This document shows positions 33,689 through 43,401 of a stretch of DNA of 64,000 nt, one piece after another. The first letter of the stretch is position 1; every line of letters begins with the position of its first letter. The stretch comes from Candidatus Peregrinibacteria bacterium CG11_big_fil_rev_8_21_14_0_20_49_14 (GTDB lineage: Bacteria; Patescibacteriota; Gracilibacteria; Peribacterales; Peribacteraceae): assembly GCA_002787035.1 (NCBI GenBank), contig PCVP01000026.1:1-64000 (forward strand), in the 5' to 3' direction. A program made the translations under genes and the position numbers. The notes beneath the pieces were generated by a model. That model was given only the letters and a program-made list of their open reading frames with translations, searched no databases and was not told the DNA's origin.

Positions 33689-33916
33689 TTATTTGGTAGC
33701 ACCCGCTACGTAGGACTTGGCAGATTTTGTAATGAAGGAGAAGTATTTCTGCACATGCTCGGTCCATGGAATTTGCTGTGCCTTCACAAGAATCTGCTCC
33801 AGCTTGGCAAGCTGCTCAGGATTCATTTTGGGAAGACTTTGAGTCCAGTACTCACGTTCGGCAGAGGTGAGAATGTTACTCTCGGAAATAAGAGCTGAAA
33901 TACGTGCTGTGTCCAT
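33689..33916 (-). CDS. small hypothetical protein
   Basis: MDTARISALISESNILTSAEREYW...; same orientation as MATP cluster. Confidence 0.65.
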   Translation of the reverse strand: MDTARISALISESNILTSAEREYWTQSLPKMNPEQLAKLEQILVKAQQIPWTEHVQKYFSFITKSAKSYVAGATK

Positions 33917-34036
33917 ATTGTTTGTGTGTGAAAAATTCTTATCATTATAGCAGAAAGTAACTCCTGAAACAAATCTCTGCAAAATGCTTTCATCTCTGCT
34001 ACCCTAGTTTCTGCTAACTATTCACTTTTCACTTTT

Positions 34037-34393
34037 ATGAATATCCAACATTTTGAGAAAGGTTTTCACTACTCGGATAAAGAGCTGCTCCTTGTGGCTC
34101 GAAAAATCGGAAAGCTTGCAACGTACTGCAGACGCGTAAAAGACGAAGGCTCTTACATACGCGTGGAAGCGGAAAGACGAAATACGAAGAAGCAAAACGA
34201 CACCATTAAAATGATGATTACGGTGGAACTGCCATCCAAAACTTTGCGCTCCGAATCTCGCAAAGCAACGGTGGAAGAAGCGGTGGATCGCTGCACGGAA
34301 AAATTGGTGCCACAGCTGCAAAAGTACAAAGACCTGAATACTCAGCGAGGACGCGTACAGGTGGGACGCAAAAAATCCCGCAGTGCCAAATAA
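34037..34393 (+). CDS. HPF/RaiA-like ribosome-associated protein
   Basis: MNIQHFEKGFHYSDKELLLVARKIGKLATYCRRVKDEGSYIRVEAERR...VEEAVDRCTEKLVPQLQKYKDL. Confidence 0.65.
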   Translation: MNIQHFEKGFHYSDKELLLVARKIGKLATYCRRVKDEGSYIRVEAERRNTKKQNDTIKMMITVELPSKTLRSESRKATVEEAVDRCTEKLVPQLQKYKDLNTQRGRVQVGRKKSRSAK

Positions 34394-34397
34394 TTCT

Positions 34398-35924
34398 ATG
34401 CTGAAAAAATTCATCGCCAGTCTCGGCCTCTGCTCCGTTGCACTCTCCATGACGCTTCCTGCATTCGCCGCGACAGGAGATGTTGTGAGCAATGACAGTG
34501 TTCCCCCTACTCCCGTTATCAGCGGTCCTTCGGACATTGCGGTGGGAAGAACTCTGGTGCTGGATGCTTCGGCATCTGTCGGTATGGGAGAGAACGTAAC
34601 ATATCGCTGGTACAGAGATACGCTTCCTCAGCCCATCAGCAGAACCGTGGAAGCCGTGTATACGCCGGAGAGAGCCGGTATTACTCTCATTCGCTTGGTG
34701 ATTAGCGGTACGATAGACGGTGAAGTGGTGGAAGCGGAAATTCAAAAAGCAATCACGGTGTATGAACGCAAAATCGTACTGATAGCCGACAACTCTATTC
34801 CGGCTGACAAGCTGAAAATTCACAAAGATACTGCCGGAGATGCCGGAGTATTCCTTCGAATTTTGCAGCCCGAAATAGTAGGGACGCCTCTTGGAACGGA
34901 AGAAGCGTTGGTAAAAATGATAAAAGACCAGCTTACCGCTCTGAACGGTGCGGAAGTCATCGTGCTCTGGTCCGAGGGTATTACGGGACTGCAGGCACTC
35001 ATGCGGGCGGTGGAAGAAGACACCGAGCGCATGCAAAGCATAAAGAACCAATCCATTGTTCTCATTACGGACAGAAGCCTGCAGACGTTGGGTCGCACGG
35101 CCCGCGGACCGTTCTCCGTACTCAGACCAAAGCAGATTCTTGTCACGCGGCGTGCGTCCATAAACCCTCTGATTTCGTCTGAAAGTACGGAGCAGTTTAT
35201 TGAGGAACTGGAAAAAAGAGATATCGATCACCTGATTGTGGATGCCTCCACCACAGGGCTGCGTCCGTGGAATCTGCTCTCCTCTCTCGTGAACTACATG
35301 CTGACACACGGAGTCTCCAGTCAGACGGTCATACTGCTTCTTATGCTGCCTGTTATCGCCATGATTCTGGCATTCTTAAAACAGGTGATAGGCGTTACGA
35401 CATTCGGACTCTATACGCCGTCCATTGTCGCTCTGAGCTTTCTTGCTCTTGGCTGGCCCATTGGTCTTGTGTTCCTTCTGTTCATTCTGACAACGGGATA
35501 CGCGACGCGGTCGTTCATGCGCAGATGGAGACTGCTCTATGTCCCCAAGGTAGCCATTATCATCACTGTCGTGAGCATCACGTTGCTGCTACTGCTTGGC
35601 CTCGGAACACTCTTTAACATCGTCCTCGCACGCGACACTATCTTCGTGTTGCTCATTATGTCCACGCTGGCCGAAAGCTTCCTGAACGTAAAAACGGAAG
35701 AAGGTTTGTACAGTGCGGTGCTCGGAACAGGCGAAACTATTCTTGCCGCACTGCTCTGCGTGTTCATCGTGCAGTGGCCGTGGCTGCAGTCTCTTGTTCT
35801 TGCTTATCCCGAACTTATTCTCTTTACCATAGCAGTGGATGCGGTTCTCGGCAGATGGACCGGGCTACGCCTTGTTGAGTACTTCCGTTTCCGCGAAGTC
35901 TTCAAAAATCTGCAGGAAGAGTAA
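34398..35924 (+). CDS. secreted Ig/PKD-like domain fused to 7TM domain (7TM-transglutaminase-type)
   Basis: Signal peptide, Ig-like region, then TM block with IGVTTFGLYTPSIVALSFLALGWPIGLVFL. Confidence 0.75.
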   Translation: MLKKFIASLGLCSVALSMTLPAFAATGDVVSNDSVPPTPVISGPSDIAVGRTLVLDASASVGMGENVTYRWYRDTLPQPISRTVEAVYTPERAGITLIRLVISGTIDGEVVEAEIQKAITVYERKIVLIADNSIPADKLKIHKDTAGDAGVFLRILQPEIVGTPLGTEEALVKMIKDQLTALNGAEVIVLWSEGITGLQALMRAVEEDTERMQSIKNQSIVLITDRSLQTLGRTARGPFSVLRPKQILVTRRASINPLISSESTEQFIEELEKRDIDHLIVDASTTGLRPWNLLSSLVNYMLTHGVSSQTVILLLMLPVIAMILAFLKQVIGVTTFGLYTPSIVALSFLALGWPIGLVFLLFILTTGYATRSFMRRWRLLYVPKVAIIITVVSITLLLLLGLGTLFNIVLARDTIFVLLIMSTLAESFLNVKTEEGLYSAVLGTGETILAALLCVFIVQWPWLQSLVLAYPELILFTIAVDAVLGRWTGLRLVEYFRFREVFKNLQEE

Positions 35925-38393
35925 ATGTTCTCCTTTTTCTCCAACCACGGCGTTCTGGGGCTGAATGCTCGCAATCTGTTGTACGTGAAACCTTTCAACC
36001 CCCGCAAGGCGGTTGCATTCGCAGATGACAAACTGAAAACCAAAGCATTCCTGGCTGCGAGAGGAGTGCCGACCGCAAAGATTTACGCACGAATAGAAAA
36101 CAGAGATCAGCTCAGAGAATTCGACTTCGGCCAGTTGCCCAACGAGTGTGTGCTCAAGCCGAATTACGGATTCGGCGGAGAAGGTATTCTTATTCTCAGA
36201 GGTCGCAAAAACGGCGTGTTTCTGCGGAACGGAAGAGTACCGATTACCGATGAGGAAATTTCGGAACACATCGAAGATATTCTCGACGGCATGTTCTCCG
36301 TAAACGGACGACGAGACACTGCTTTCTTCGAACAGATTCTTACGTCACATACCTGCTTCGCACGATTCCGCCCTGTTGGCCTTCCGGATATCCGTATCAT
36401 TGTGTTCAACTTGGTACCCGTCATGGCGATGCTGCGCATACCCACCAAAGAAAGTGAGGGCAAAGCAAACATTCACCTCGGCGGAATAGGCATAGGAATA
36501 GATATGTCCAAAGGCATTACCACGCATGCGGCACAGTACCACGGCATGATAGCCGAACTGCCGCACGGAGGATCTCCCGGTGGCATACAAATTCCCTACT
36601 GGGATAATATTTTGCTCATCTGTTCACGTATTCAGCAAATTACCAATATAGGATACCTCGCAGTGGATATCACAATAGACGAGCATATGGGACCCGCACT
36701 TTTGGAGGTAAACGCACGTGCCGGACTCATGGTGCAGGTAGCGAATCTTGCGCCGTTAAGAGCACGACTGGAGCGCGTAAAAGGCATAAGCGTCAGCTCA
36801 CCCGAAAAAGGTGTACGCATAGGACAAGATTTGTTCGGAGGAGAAAAGATATCGACTGTGACAAAAGAGGGAACGTCTTCCAAGCCGATACTCGGCACAC
36901 ACGAAACGATTGTCATAAGCGGCGACGGCACAAACATAGAAGTTCCCTGTCTTATTGCCCCCGAACGAGAACGCACCGTATTCACACCCAAACTCATAGA
37001 GAGTTTGCAAGGCAAAGGTGCACTGGAAGTGGAAGACGAAAAAGAGAAAACCTACAGAGTGAAATTTACTCTGGGCAACAAGAAGTTGCAGACCCTCATA
37101 GGAGTCGGAGAAGTATGGGGTGAAGAACGTGCCATGATAGGACGACGAGATCTCACGGGATTTCTCATAGATCCTTCCAAAGGAATAACATCTTCCACAA
37201 GCATGAAAGCGTCTGTGAAAGCAGATGTGCGGGCGCTGGATAAAATGCTCTCTCAAATAGACAGAGATCTGCTGCTTTTAAAGCACTTAAAACCTGTGAA
37301 TCTGGAAGAGGAACGCGCGCGTTTGGTGCAGGACAAAAGATACAATCCCATGTTTCAGTATCGTGAACCGGAAATCGATTTGGATGAAGCGGAACGAAAA
37401 CTTCAAAACAGAATAGAAGACTCGTCCGGTCTGGGCATTCTGCTGGAAAAGAAGAGGCAGGAGCTGCTCATTCGCATAGAACTGCTGCGCTCTCGGGGGG
37501 ATGCCACTCGTTTTACGCAACAATCTCGAGCACTCTACGGTGCTCCCACTTCCGCACTTATTCACGATGCGGAAGCAGCGCTTCGTGAAAGAATGGCATG
37601 CGAACTTCCTACACCAAAAAAGGAGTTGCTCACCGCAACCGAGGTACAGAAAATTTTTGCGAAAGCGCTGGAACGCTACAGCCTCCATGACTGGCAGGCA
37701 ACGGTTCGCCCAAAACTGGTTGCGGACTGCACGGTGGGAGGGCGCCACATCTATATTCGGGCATCCGCGCTATTCGAGGAAACGCACGTGGAAGCTCTTA
37801 TGGCACACGAAATAGAAACACACATACTCACGGCAGAAAACGGGTCTCATCAGCCTTATGCAATCTTCCGCAACGGATGTGCGAACTACTTAGATACGCA
37901 GGAAGGTCTGGCGATTTATAATCAGAACAGAATTTATGGTCCGTTTCATGAAAAGAGATTCAATCCTCCTCGCAACCTTCTCGGACTCGCCTTCGGCCTG
38001 GAACACTCATTTGCAGAGACCCGCAGGTATTTAAAAGAAGAGCTGGGATACGGTGAAGAGAAAGCACTCAATCAAGCCATATCCATAAAACGAGGGTTGG
38101 GAGACACATCACATCCGGGAGGATTTACCAAGAGCTTGGTGTACTTCCGCGGCTTGCGAGCAGTGGAGCAATTCGTACGGAACGGCGGTGATTTAACTCG
38201 CCTCTACGTCGGAAAGATTGCCATGGAAGACTTGGCCATGGTGGAAAAAGTACCGGAGCTGCAAAAACCGCTACTGCTTCCTGAATTTCTACGGAAGAAA
38301 AAGGAAGATGCCCCTAAAAAGGCAACACCTAAAAAAGAGAAGGCAAAGAAGAAATCTGTAAAGAAGGAGGTGGAAGCAGATGCGGAAGAATAA
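35925..38393 (+). CDS. RimK-like alpha-L-glutamate ligase-type ATP-grasp fused to DUF1704/MATCAP-like metallopeptidase
   Basis: N-terminal ATP-grasp (CVLKPNYGFGGEGILIL...ALLEVNARAGLMVQ); C-terminal HEIETH with NYLDTQEGLAIYNQ. Confidence 0.85.
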   Translation: MFSFFSNHGVLGLNARNLLYVKPFNPRKAVAFADDKLKTKAFLAARGVPTAKIYARIENRDQLREFDFGQLPNECVLKPNYGFGGEGILILRGRKNGVFLRNGRVPITDEEISEHIEDILDGMFSVNGRRDTAFFEQILTSHTCFARFRPVGLPDIRIIVFNLVPVMAMLRIPTKESEGKANIHLGGIGIGIDMSKGITTHAAQYHGMIAELPHGGSPGGIQIPYWDNILLICSRIQQITNIGYLAVDITIDEHMGPALLEVNARAGLMVQVANLAPLRARLERVKGISVSSPEKGVRIGQDLFGGEKISTVTKEGTSSKPILGTHETIVISGDGTNIEVPCLIAPERERTVFTPKLIESLQGKGALEVEDEKEKTYRVKFTLGNKKLQTLIGVGEVWGEERAMIGRRDLTGFLIDPSKGITSSTSMKASVKADVRALDKMLSQIDRDLLLLKHLKPVNLEEERARLVQDKRYNPMFQYREPEIDLDEAERKLQNRIEDSSGLGILLEKKRQELLIRIELLRSRGDATRFTQQSRALYGAPTSALIHDAEAALRERMACELPTPKKELLTATEVQKIFAKALERYSLHDWQATVRPKLVADCTVGGRHIYIRASALFEETHVEALMAHEIETHILTAENGSHQPYAIFRNGCANYLDTQEGLAIYNQNRIYGPFHEKRFNPPRNLLGLAFGLEHSFAETRRYLKEELGYGEEKALNQAISIKRGLGDTSHPGGFTKSLVYFRGLRAVEQFVRNGGDLTRLYVGKIAMEDLAMVEKVPELQKPLLLPEFLRKKKEDAPKKATPKKEKAKKKSVKKEVEADAEE

Positions 38394-38396
38394 CGG

Positions 38397-39449
38397 TTAC
38401 TGCTCCCAATCTATTCTGTCCATAGAGTCCACTGTGGTCATCCATGTTTGTCCGGATGCAAACACCAATGGTTTCTCGTTTTCATCCGTAAACACATACG
38501 GATCATTCACGCCGGTTTTCGACCATGCCGCGGGATACACACGACCGGACCTAAATAGCAGAGCACTTCCTTCACCCTGTACGCCCACAGCCAATCGACC
38601 GTACGGACCCACTTCTTCGACGGATGTCTCCAGAATAAGAACGTTACGCGGAGTCGCTTCACTGAGTATCCCGCCATTCGTACGAATATACTTTTGCTTC
38701 CATGGGTCGTAGAGATATTCGACGTTGTATTTGGGGCTGAAGAAGTTGATGGAAATTGTACTGGCACCGGATCCTGCTTGTGCACGACCGGTTTTATATG
38801 GTGGCCAGTGCACTTCCGTCGCTTCCGTTACTTCTGAAAGAAGTTTCTGAAAAGACTCTTGTGTAAGGAAAGCATCGTGTGGTGCGGGAATGCCATCTTT
38901 GCGCATAAAGTAGGTATCTCTATACACACCGTTAAACGCGGTGATAGTCTCGGATGTCTCGGTACGGTCCAGCGCTTCGGGGCTTCCTCCAATGTGGAAG
39001 AAAATGGATGTCCACGGCAACGTTCCGTCCAGGAAATACGAACGCAGAGAGCGTACGGGACCCACTTGATCCGGCAATTCCGATGAATCGTACAATGCGA
39101 TAAATCTGGATATGTATCCCTCCACAAAAAATTCTTCGATGAGCAGAGCATCTGCCAAGCCTCGTTGATGCGGACGCGCATCTTCATGATTTTCTATCAT
39201 CACTCCCGTAAGTACTTTCTTAGTATTTCTCCATGGCAAGAGACTGAGACGAGAAAGGCTCTGATCCACGGAAGAGCGTACTCCGTGCACTAAAGCACCT
39301 GCGTCCGGTGCTTGAGTATTTTCTGCGTAGCGAATTTCCGCCTGCGGAATAGCCAACACATACAATGTCAGAACGTAACCGCAAAAAATCGTAACCGCAA
39401 AAACGAGTCCCAGAGCCATGCGAGCTAATGTTTTTTGTGTCATGGACAC
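38397..39449 (-). CDS. DUF3048 lipoprotein/membrane protein
   Basis: VMIENHEDARPHQRGLADALLIEEFFVEGYISRFIALY, VGPVRSLRSYFLD. Confidence 0.85.
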   Translation of the reverse strand: MSMTQKTLARMALGLVFAVTIFCGYVLTLYVLAIPQAEIRYAENTQAPDAGALVHGVRSSVDQSLSRLSLLPWRNTKKVLTGVMIENHEDARPHQRGLADALLIEEFFVEGYISRFIALYDSSELPDQVGPVRSLRSYFLDGTLPWTSIFFHIGGSPEALDRTETSETITAFNGVYRDTYFMRKDGIPAPHDAFLTQESFQKLLSEVTEATEVHWPPYKTGRAQAGSGASTISINFFSPKYNVEYLYDPWKQKYIRTNGGILSEATPRNVLILETSVEEVGPYGRLAVGVQGEGSALLFRSGRVYPAAWSKTGVNDPYVFTDENEKPLVFASGQTWMTTVDSMDRIDWEQ

Positions 39450-39470
39450 TGAGAAGTACGGGAAACGAGA

Positions 39471-40118
39471 TTAAGAGTCTCCGGAATCGCTCCCTGCTGA
39501 TTTCTCTGAGCTTTCTCCTGCCGGAGCTTCTGCATCTGTCGATGCCTCGGTCACTGCTGCTTCTTCCTTGCGCTGCTCCTGCACTACCGCCAAGACGAGA
39601 TCTGACTCTTCTGTAATCTCCACTCCTTCCGGTACAACAATATCTGCAACGGTAAGAGTGGTCTGAAAGTCCACAAGACCGTTTAACGATACCTCCAGAT
39701 CGTGAGGAAGGTTGCTTGGCATACAGCGAACGTTCACATGATCGCGAGTGGTAACAAGCACACCGTTAAGATCTTCTACGGCAGGAGCTTCTCCCTCGAA
39801 TCGAATCGGAATAGTGGCGTCTATCTCTTTCTTCATGTTTACCGCGTAGAAATCCACGTGAATAATACGATCTGATACAGGATCCACCTGAATGGCATGG
39901 AACAGAACCGGTACGGCGCCGTTTCCGGTATTCAGATTGACGATCGTGCTTTCACCTGCCAGCTGGTACGCACGAAATATCTCATTGTATACGCACTGCA
40001 GAGAGACATTTGCCTTATCGTTACCGTAGAGCTCACACGGCACCTGATCTCCGCGACGAAGATCTTTCACAGTGACATCCGTGGCTCTGGCCGTTGCTTG
40101 CAGTGGGATCATTTCCAT
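39471..40118 (-). CDS. rplY: 50S ribosomal protein bL25 (CTC family)
   Basis: VKDLRRGDQVPCELYGND, IIHVDFYAV, VKV-type C-terminal TL5 domain with acidic tail. Confidence 0.92.
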   Translation of the reverse strand: MEMIPLQATARATDVTVKDLRRGDQVPCELYGNDKANVSLQCVYNEIFRAYQLAGESTIVNLNTGNGAVPVLFHAIQVDPVSDRIIHVDFYAVNMKKEIDATIPIRFEGEAPAVEDLNGVLVTTRDHVNVRCMPSNLPHDLEVSLNGLVDFQTTLTVADIVVPEGVEITEESDLVLAVVQEQRKEEAAVTEASTDAEAPAGESSEKSAGSDSGDS

Positions 40119-40200
40119 ATAAAGCCCCGAAAGGCTACGGGAAGCGTGAAAAACGGTCAACTGGTTTGGAAACAAATTATCAGTATTTTCTCCGTGGGTT

Positions 40201-41007
40201 TCAAGAGGTTTTTGTACCCCATTTCAGGAAATATTTCACTCCACTGGCAAGATGAGCACGTCCTACGCGTGTTGTAAGGAGAGAGAGCACACTCCCCTCA
40301 CTGAGACGACGCTTCTTATCTCTTGCGTATACGGAGGGAAAATACACCACACGCTTCCCTGCCTTCCAGCATCTTCTGCACAGGTCGGTATCTTCAAAAA
40401 AGAGAAAAAATCTCGTGTCGAAACCGTGCAAGCTCTCTGTAAAAAACTGAGACGGAGTGAGAAAGCACCCGCCTACCACCCAGTCGGTATCGCGCTGCTT
40501 CTCCGGATCTTCACCCAGTTGCAGGTACCGAGCAAGTCTGGTGGGCAGCAATGAGCCCAGAGAAGTTCTTTTTGCCATGAGATCTAACGGCTTTGGAAAC
40601 GAACGTGCAGAAAAACGAAGGGAGCCATCGTCGTGCATAAGTTTTGGCCCCAGTATCCCGATGCCGTCGTCGCTCTCCATTGCTTTGACCATGCGTTCCA
40701 CACCGTCTTGTTGGAGAATTTTATCGGGATTGTTTATGAGCAGATACTTGCCTCGCGCATGATGCACACCGCACGCATACCCTTTGCCAAACCCGTCATT
40801 GGCAGGAGTTTCCACTATGCGTACCTGCGGATACTGCGAGAGCCTGTTTCTCAGTACGCCTATGGAGTCATCTTCCGAGTGGTTATCGACCACGATGATT
40901 TCCATTTCTTCCATGAATGACTGCTTCAGCATTTCCTGCACGCACCGAACGGTGGGTTGCGGACTTCTGAAGTTCAGAATAACGGCGGAAACGAGAGGCT
41001 GTTTCAT
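40201..41007 (-). CDS. family 2 glycosyltransferase
   Basis: VSAVILNFRSPQPTVRCVQ, IIVVDNHSEDDS, WVVGGCFLTP, FLFFEDTDLCRRCWKAGKRVVYFP; start reset to MKQPLV. Confidence 0.93.
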   Translation of the reverse strand: MKQPLVSAVILNFRSPQPTVRCVQEMLKQSFMEEMEIIVVDNHSEDDSIGVLRNRLSQYPQVRIVETPANDGFGKGYACGVHHARGKYLLINNPDKILQQDGVERMVKAMESDDGIGILGPKLMHDDGSLRFSARSFPKPLDLMAKRTSLGSLLPTRLARYLQLGEDPEKQRDTDWVVGGCFLTPSQFFTESLHGFDTRFFLFFEDTDLCRRCWKAGKRVVYFPSVYARDKKRRLSEGSVLSLLTTRVGRAHLASGVKYFLKWGTKTS

Positions 41008-41034
41008 GGCAGAGGATGGTACTACTATAGAGCT

Positions 41035-43401
41035 GTGAGCACACTCAAGCCATCGAAGGAAGAAAATCCGCATTTGGAAGAACTGCGTGCTCGCACGGCG
41101 AAAGCACCAAGTAGCCCCGGAATTTACCGCTGGCTGAACAAAGAGGGAGACGTGCTGTATGTGGGCAAAGCAAAGAATCTTAGAAACAGACTTACAAGCT
41201 ACGTGCAGAAAAATCCGGATTCCGGCATGGGCCCCTGGAAACTCTCTCTGCTTACACGCATAGCAGACTTGGATATTACGGTCACAAATTCGGAACTGGA
41301 AGCACTGATACTGGAAACAAACCTTATTAAAGAACTCAAACCCAAGTACAACGTACTGATGAAGGACGATAAAAACTACGTGTACGTCCGCATAAGCGTG
41401 CAAGACCCGTATCCCGATGTTTCCATCGTTCGCAGACTGGAAGAAGACGGAGCCAAATACTTCGGCCCGTTTTTAAGCTCGTATCATACGAGAAAAATGC
41501 TCGACGTTCTGCAAGAAGTCTTTCACTACCGAGAAAATAAACAGGCGCTGGAAAGGCTGAACAGAGCTGCCAAAAAGGGGGAAGACGGTTCGGTGCAAGC
41601 GGCACCTTCTTTGGAATTTCAAATCGGACAATCGTGCGGTGTCGCCATGGGAAAAATCTCTCGTGAAGAGTACCGAGAACGCATACGGTCGGTCGTGGCG
41701 TTTTTTAAGGGAGATCATGCTCATGTGCTCAAGCAGGCAAAGGCAGCCATGCAGCAAGCGGCAGAAAATAAAAAATTCGAACGTGCGGCTGCACTGCGCG
41801 ACGCAGTGGAATTCGTGGAAGGAATGAAAGAAGAGCAACTGGTATCGGATACGTCGGGGGAAGATACCGACACTTTCGCCGTTGCCATGAGCGGATCCAA
41901 GGCGCTCATTATGCTTCTGAAAGAACGAGGCGGGAAACTGACGGGGGAACAAAGCTTTTCTCTTCGAGGAGAACCCGACTGCGCAGCTGTCGCACTGGAA
42001 CAGTTTTTACCCCAGTACTACCTCTCCGTACCATATCTGCCGGACCTTGTGGTGGTGGGTGAAGAACTGGAAGATGCACCGTTGCTTTCGAAGTGGATGA
42101 GCGAGCGCAAAGGGAAGGCGGTGGAAATACGGAAGCCCGAACGAGGGAAAAAATCCAAGGTACTGGAACTTGCCGAAAAGAATGCCGCGGAGAAAGTGCA
42201 CCAACTGGAAGCGAAGTGGGAATCCGCCGCACGCAACATAGAGTCGGCACTCACGGATCTTCAAACAGTGCTCAAATTAGAAATCATACCTAAGCGCATA
42301 GAAGGGTACGATATCTCGCATCTCGGCGGCACCGAAACAGTGGGAAGTATGGTGGTGGTACAAAACGGAAAACCTGCGAATACGCAGTATCGGTCTTTTA
42401 CCATACAAACGCTTCGAGAGGGAGATATAGACGACTACAAGGCATTGGAGGAAGTGCTGCGCAGACGCCTGAAATACCTTATGACCACTGTGAAGCAGGA
42501 AGAAGTCGTATGGAAATCCAAAGGCATCACGCTGGGAAAAGCACGAAAAGGAGAACAGAAAAGCATAGAAGAAATCATCGAAAAACAAAAAGAACTCAGC
42601 AATGTTGGTATCGAGTACAAAGATTTCATTGTGGCACGACATGGCAAAGAGATTGTGGCATTTGCGCGGCTCGTGGAAGCCGAAACCGTCACACCGGAAA
42701 TAAAATCTCTCTGGGTGGAAGAAAAATACAGAGGAGAAAAGCTCGGTCGGCTTCTGGTACGAAAAATTCTCGGAAGAGTGAAGAAAGGAAAGATATATGT
42801 GATAATCGATCCGAACCCGAAACTGGAAGAGTATTACGCAGAAATAGGATTTCGTCATGTTCTTTCTCCTCCGGAATCTCTGCTGAAAAAGACACGCGCA
42901 TTCTGCAAAGAACAACTCGATGCACGCGAAGGGCGCATACTCGTATACATCGTCTCCGAGCATAAGGCGGACGATTCGCTCGCAAGCAAACCGGATCTGC
43001 TGGTCATAGACGGTGGCAAAGGACAGTTGAGCAGTGCACTGAAAGTACTGAAAGAAGCCGGGTTGAACATACCCGTTATCGGTCTTGCCAAGCGCGAAGA
43101 AGAAATTTTTGCGCCGGGAGAAAAGAATCCCCTCCTCTTACCCAAAGACTCACAGGCACAGTTCCTGCTGCAACGCTTACGAAACGAAGCGCATCGTTTC
43201 GCAAACGAACACCGTAAAAAGCGCATGGCAAAGCACGCCATAGGTTCCGCACTGGACGATGTGCCCGGTATAGGAATAAAAACAAAGCAGGCACTGCTAC
43301 TGGAGTTCGGTTCCGTGCAGCACATACAAGAAGCGAGTGACAAAGCACTGCGTACGCTCGTAAGCGACACACAGTTGCAGGCACTGAGAAAATACCTCTA
43401 G
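41035..43401 (+). CDS. uvrC: UvrABC subunit C with inserted GNAT domain
   Basis: GIY-YIG PGIYRWLNKEGDVLYVGKAKNLRNRL; UvrC RNase H-like halves RIEGYDISHLGG and DLLVIDGGKGQLSSA; HhH end; GTG start. Confidence 0.97.
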   Translation: MSTLKPSKEENPHLEELRARTAKAPSSPGIYRWLNKEGDVLYVGKAKNLRNRLTSYVQKNPDSGMGPWKLSLLTRIADLDITVTNSELEALILETNLIKELKPKYNVLMKDDKNYVYVRISVQDPYPDVSIVRRLEEDGAKYFGPFLSSYHTRKMLDVLQEVFHYRENKQALERLNRAAKKGEDGSVQAAPSLEFQIGQSCGVAMGKISREEYRERIRSVVAFFKGDHAHVLKQAKAAMQQAAENKKFERAAALRDAVEFVEGMKEEQLVSDTSGEDTDTFAVAMSGSKALIMLLKERGGKLTGEQSFSLRGEPDCAAVALEQFLPQYYLSVPYLPDLVVVGEELEDAPLLSKWMSERKGKAVEIRKPERGKKSKVLELAEKNAAEKVHQLEAKWESAARNIESALTDLQTVLKLEIIPKRIEGYDISHLGGTETVGSMVVVQNGKPANTQYRSFTIQTLREGDIDDYKALEEVLRRRLKYLMTTVKQEEVVWKSKGITLGKARKGEQKSIEEIIEKQKELSNVGIEYKDFIVARHGKEIVAFARLVEAETVTPEIKSLWVEEKYRGEKLGRLLVRKILGRVKKGKIYVIIDPNPKLEEYYAEIGFRHVLSPPESLLKKTRAFCKEQLDAREGRILVYIVSEHKADDSLASKPDLLVIDGGKGQLSSALKVLKEAGLNIPVIGLAKREEEIFAPGEKNPLLLPKDSQAQFLLQRLRNEAHRFANEHRKKRMAKHAIGSALDDVPGIGIKTKQALLLEFGSVQHIQEASDKALRTLVSDTQLQALRKYL

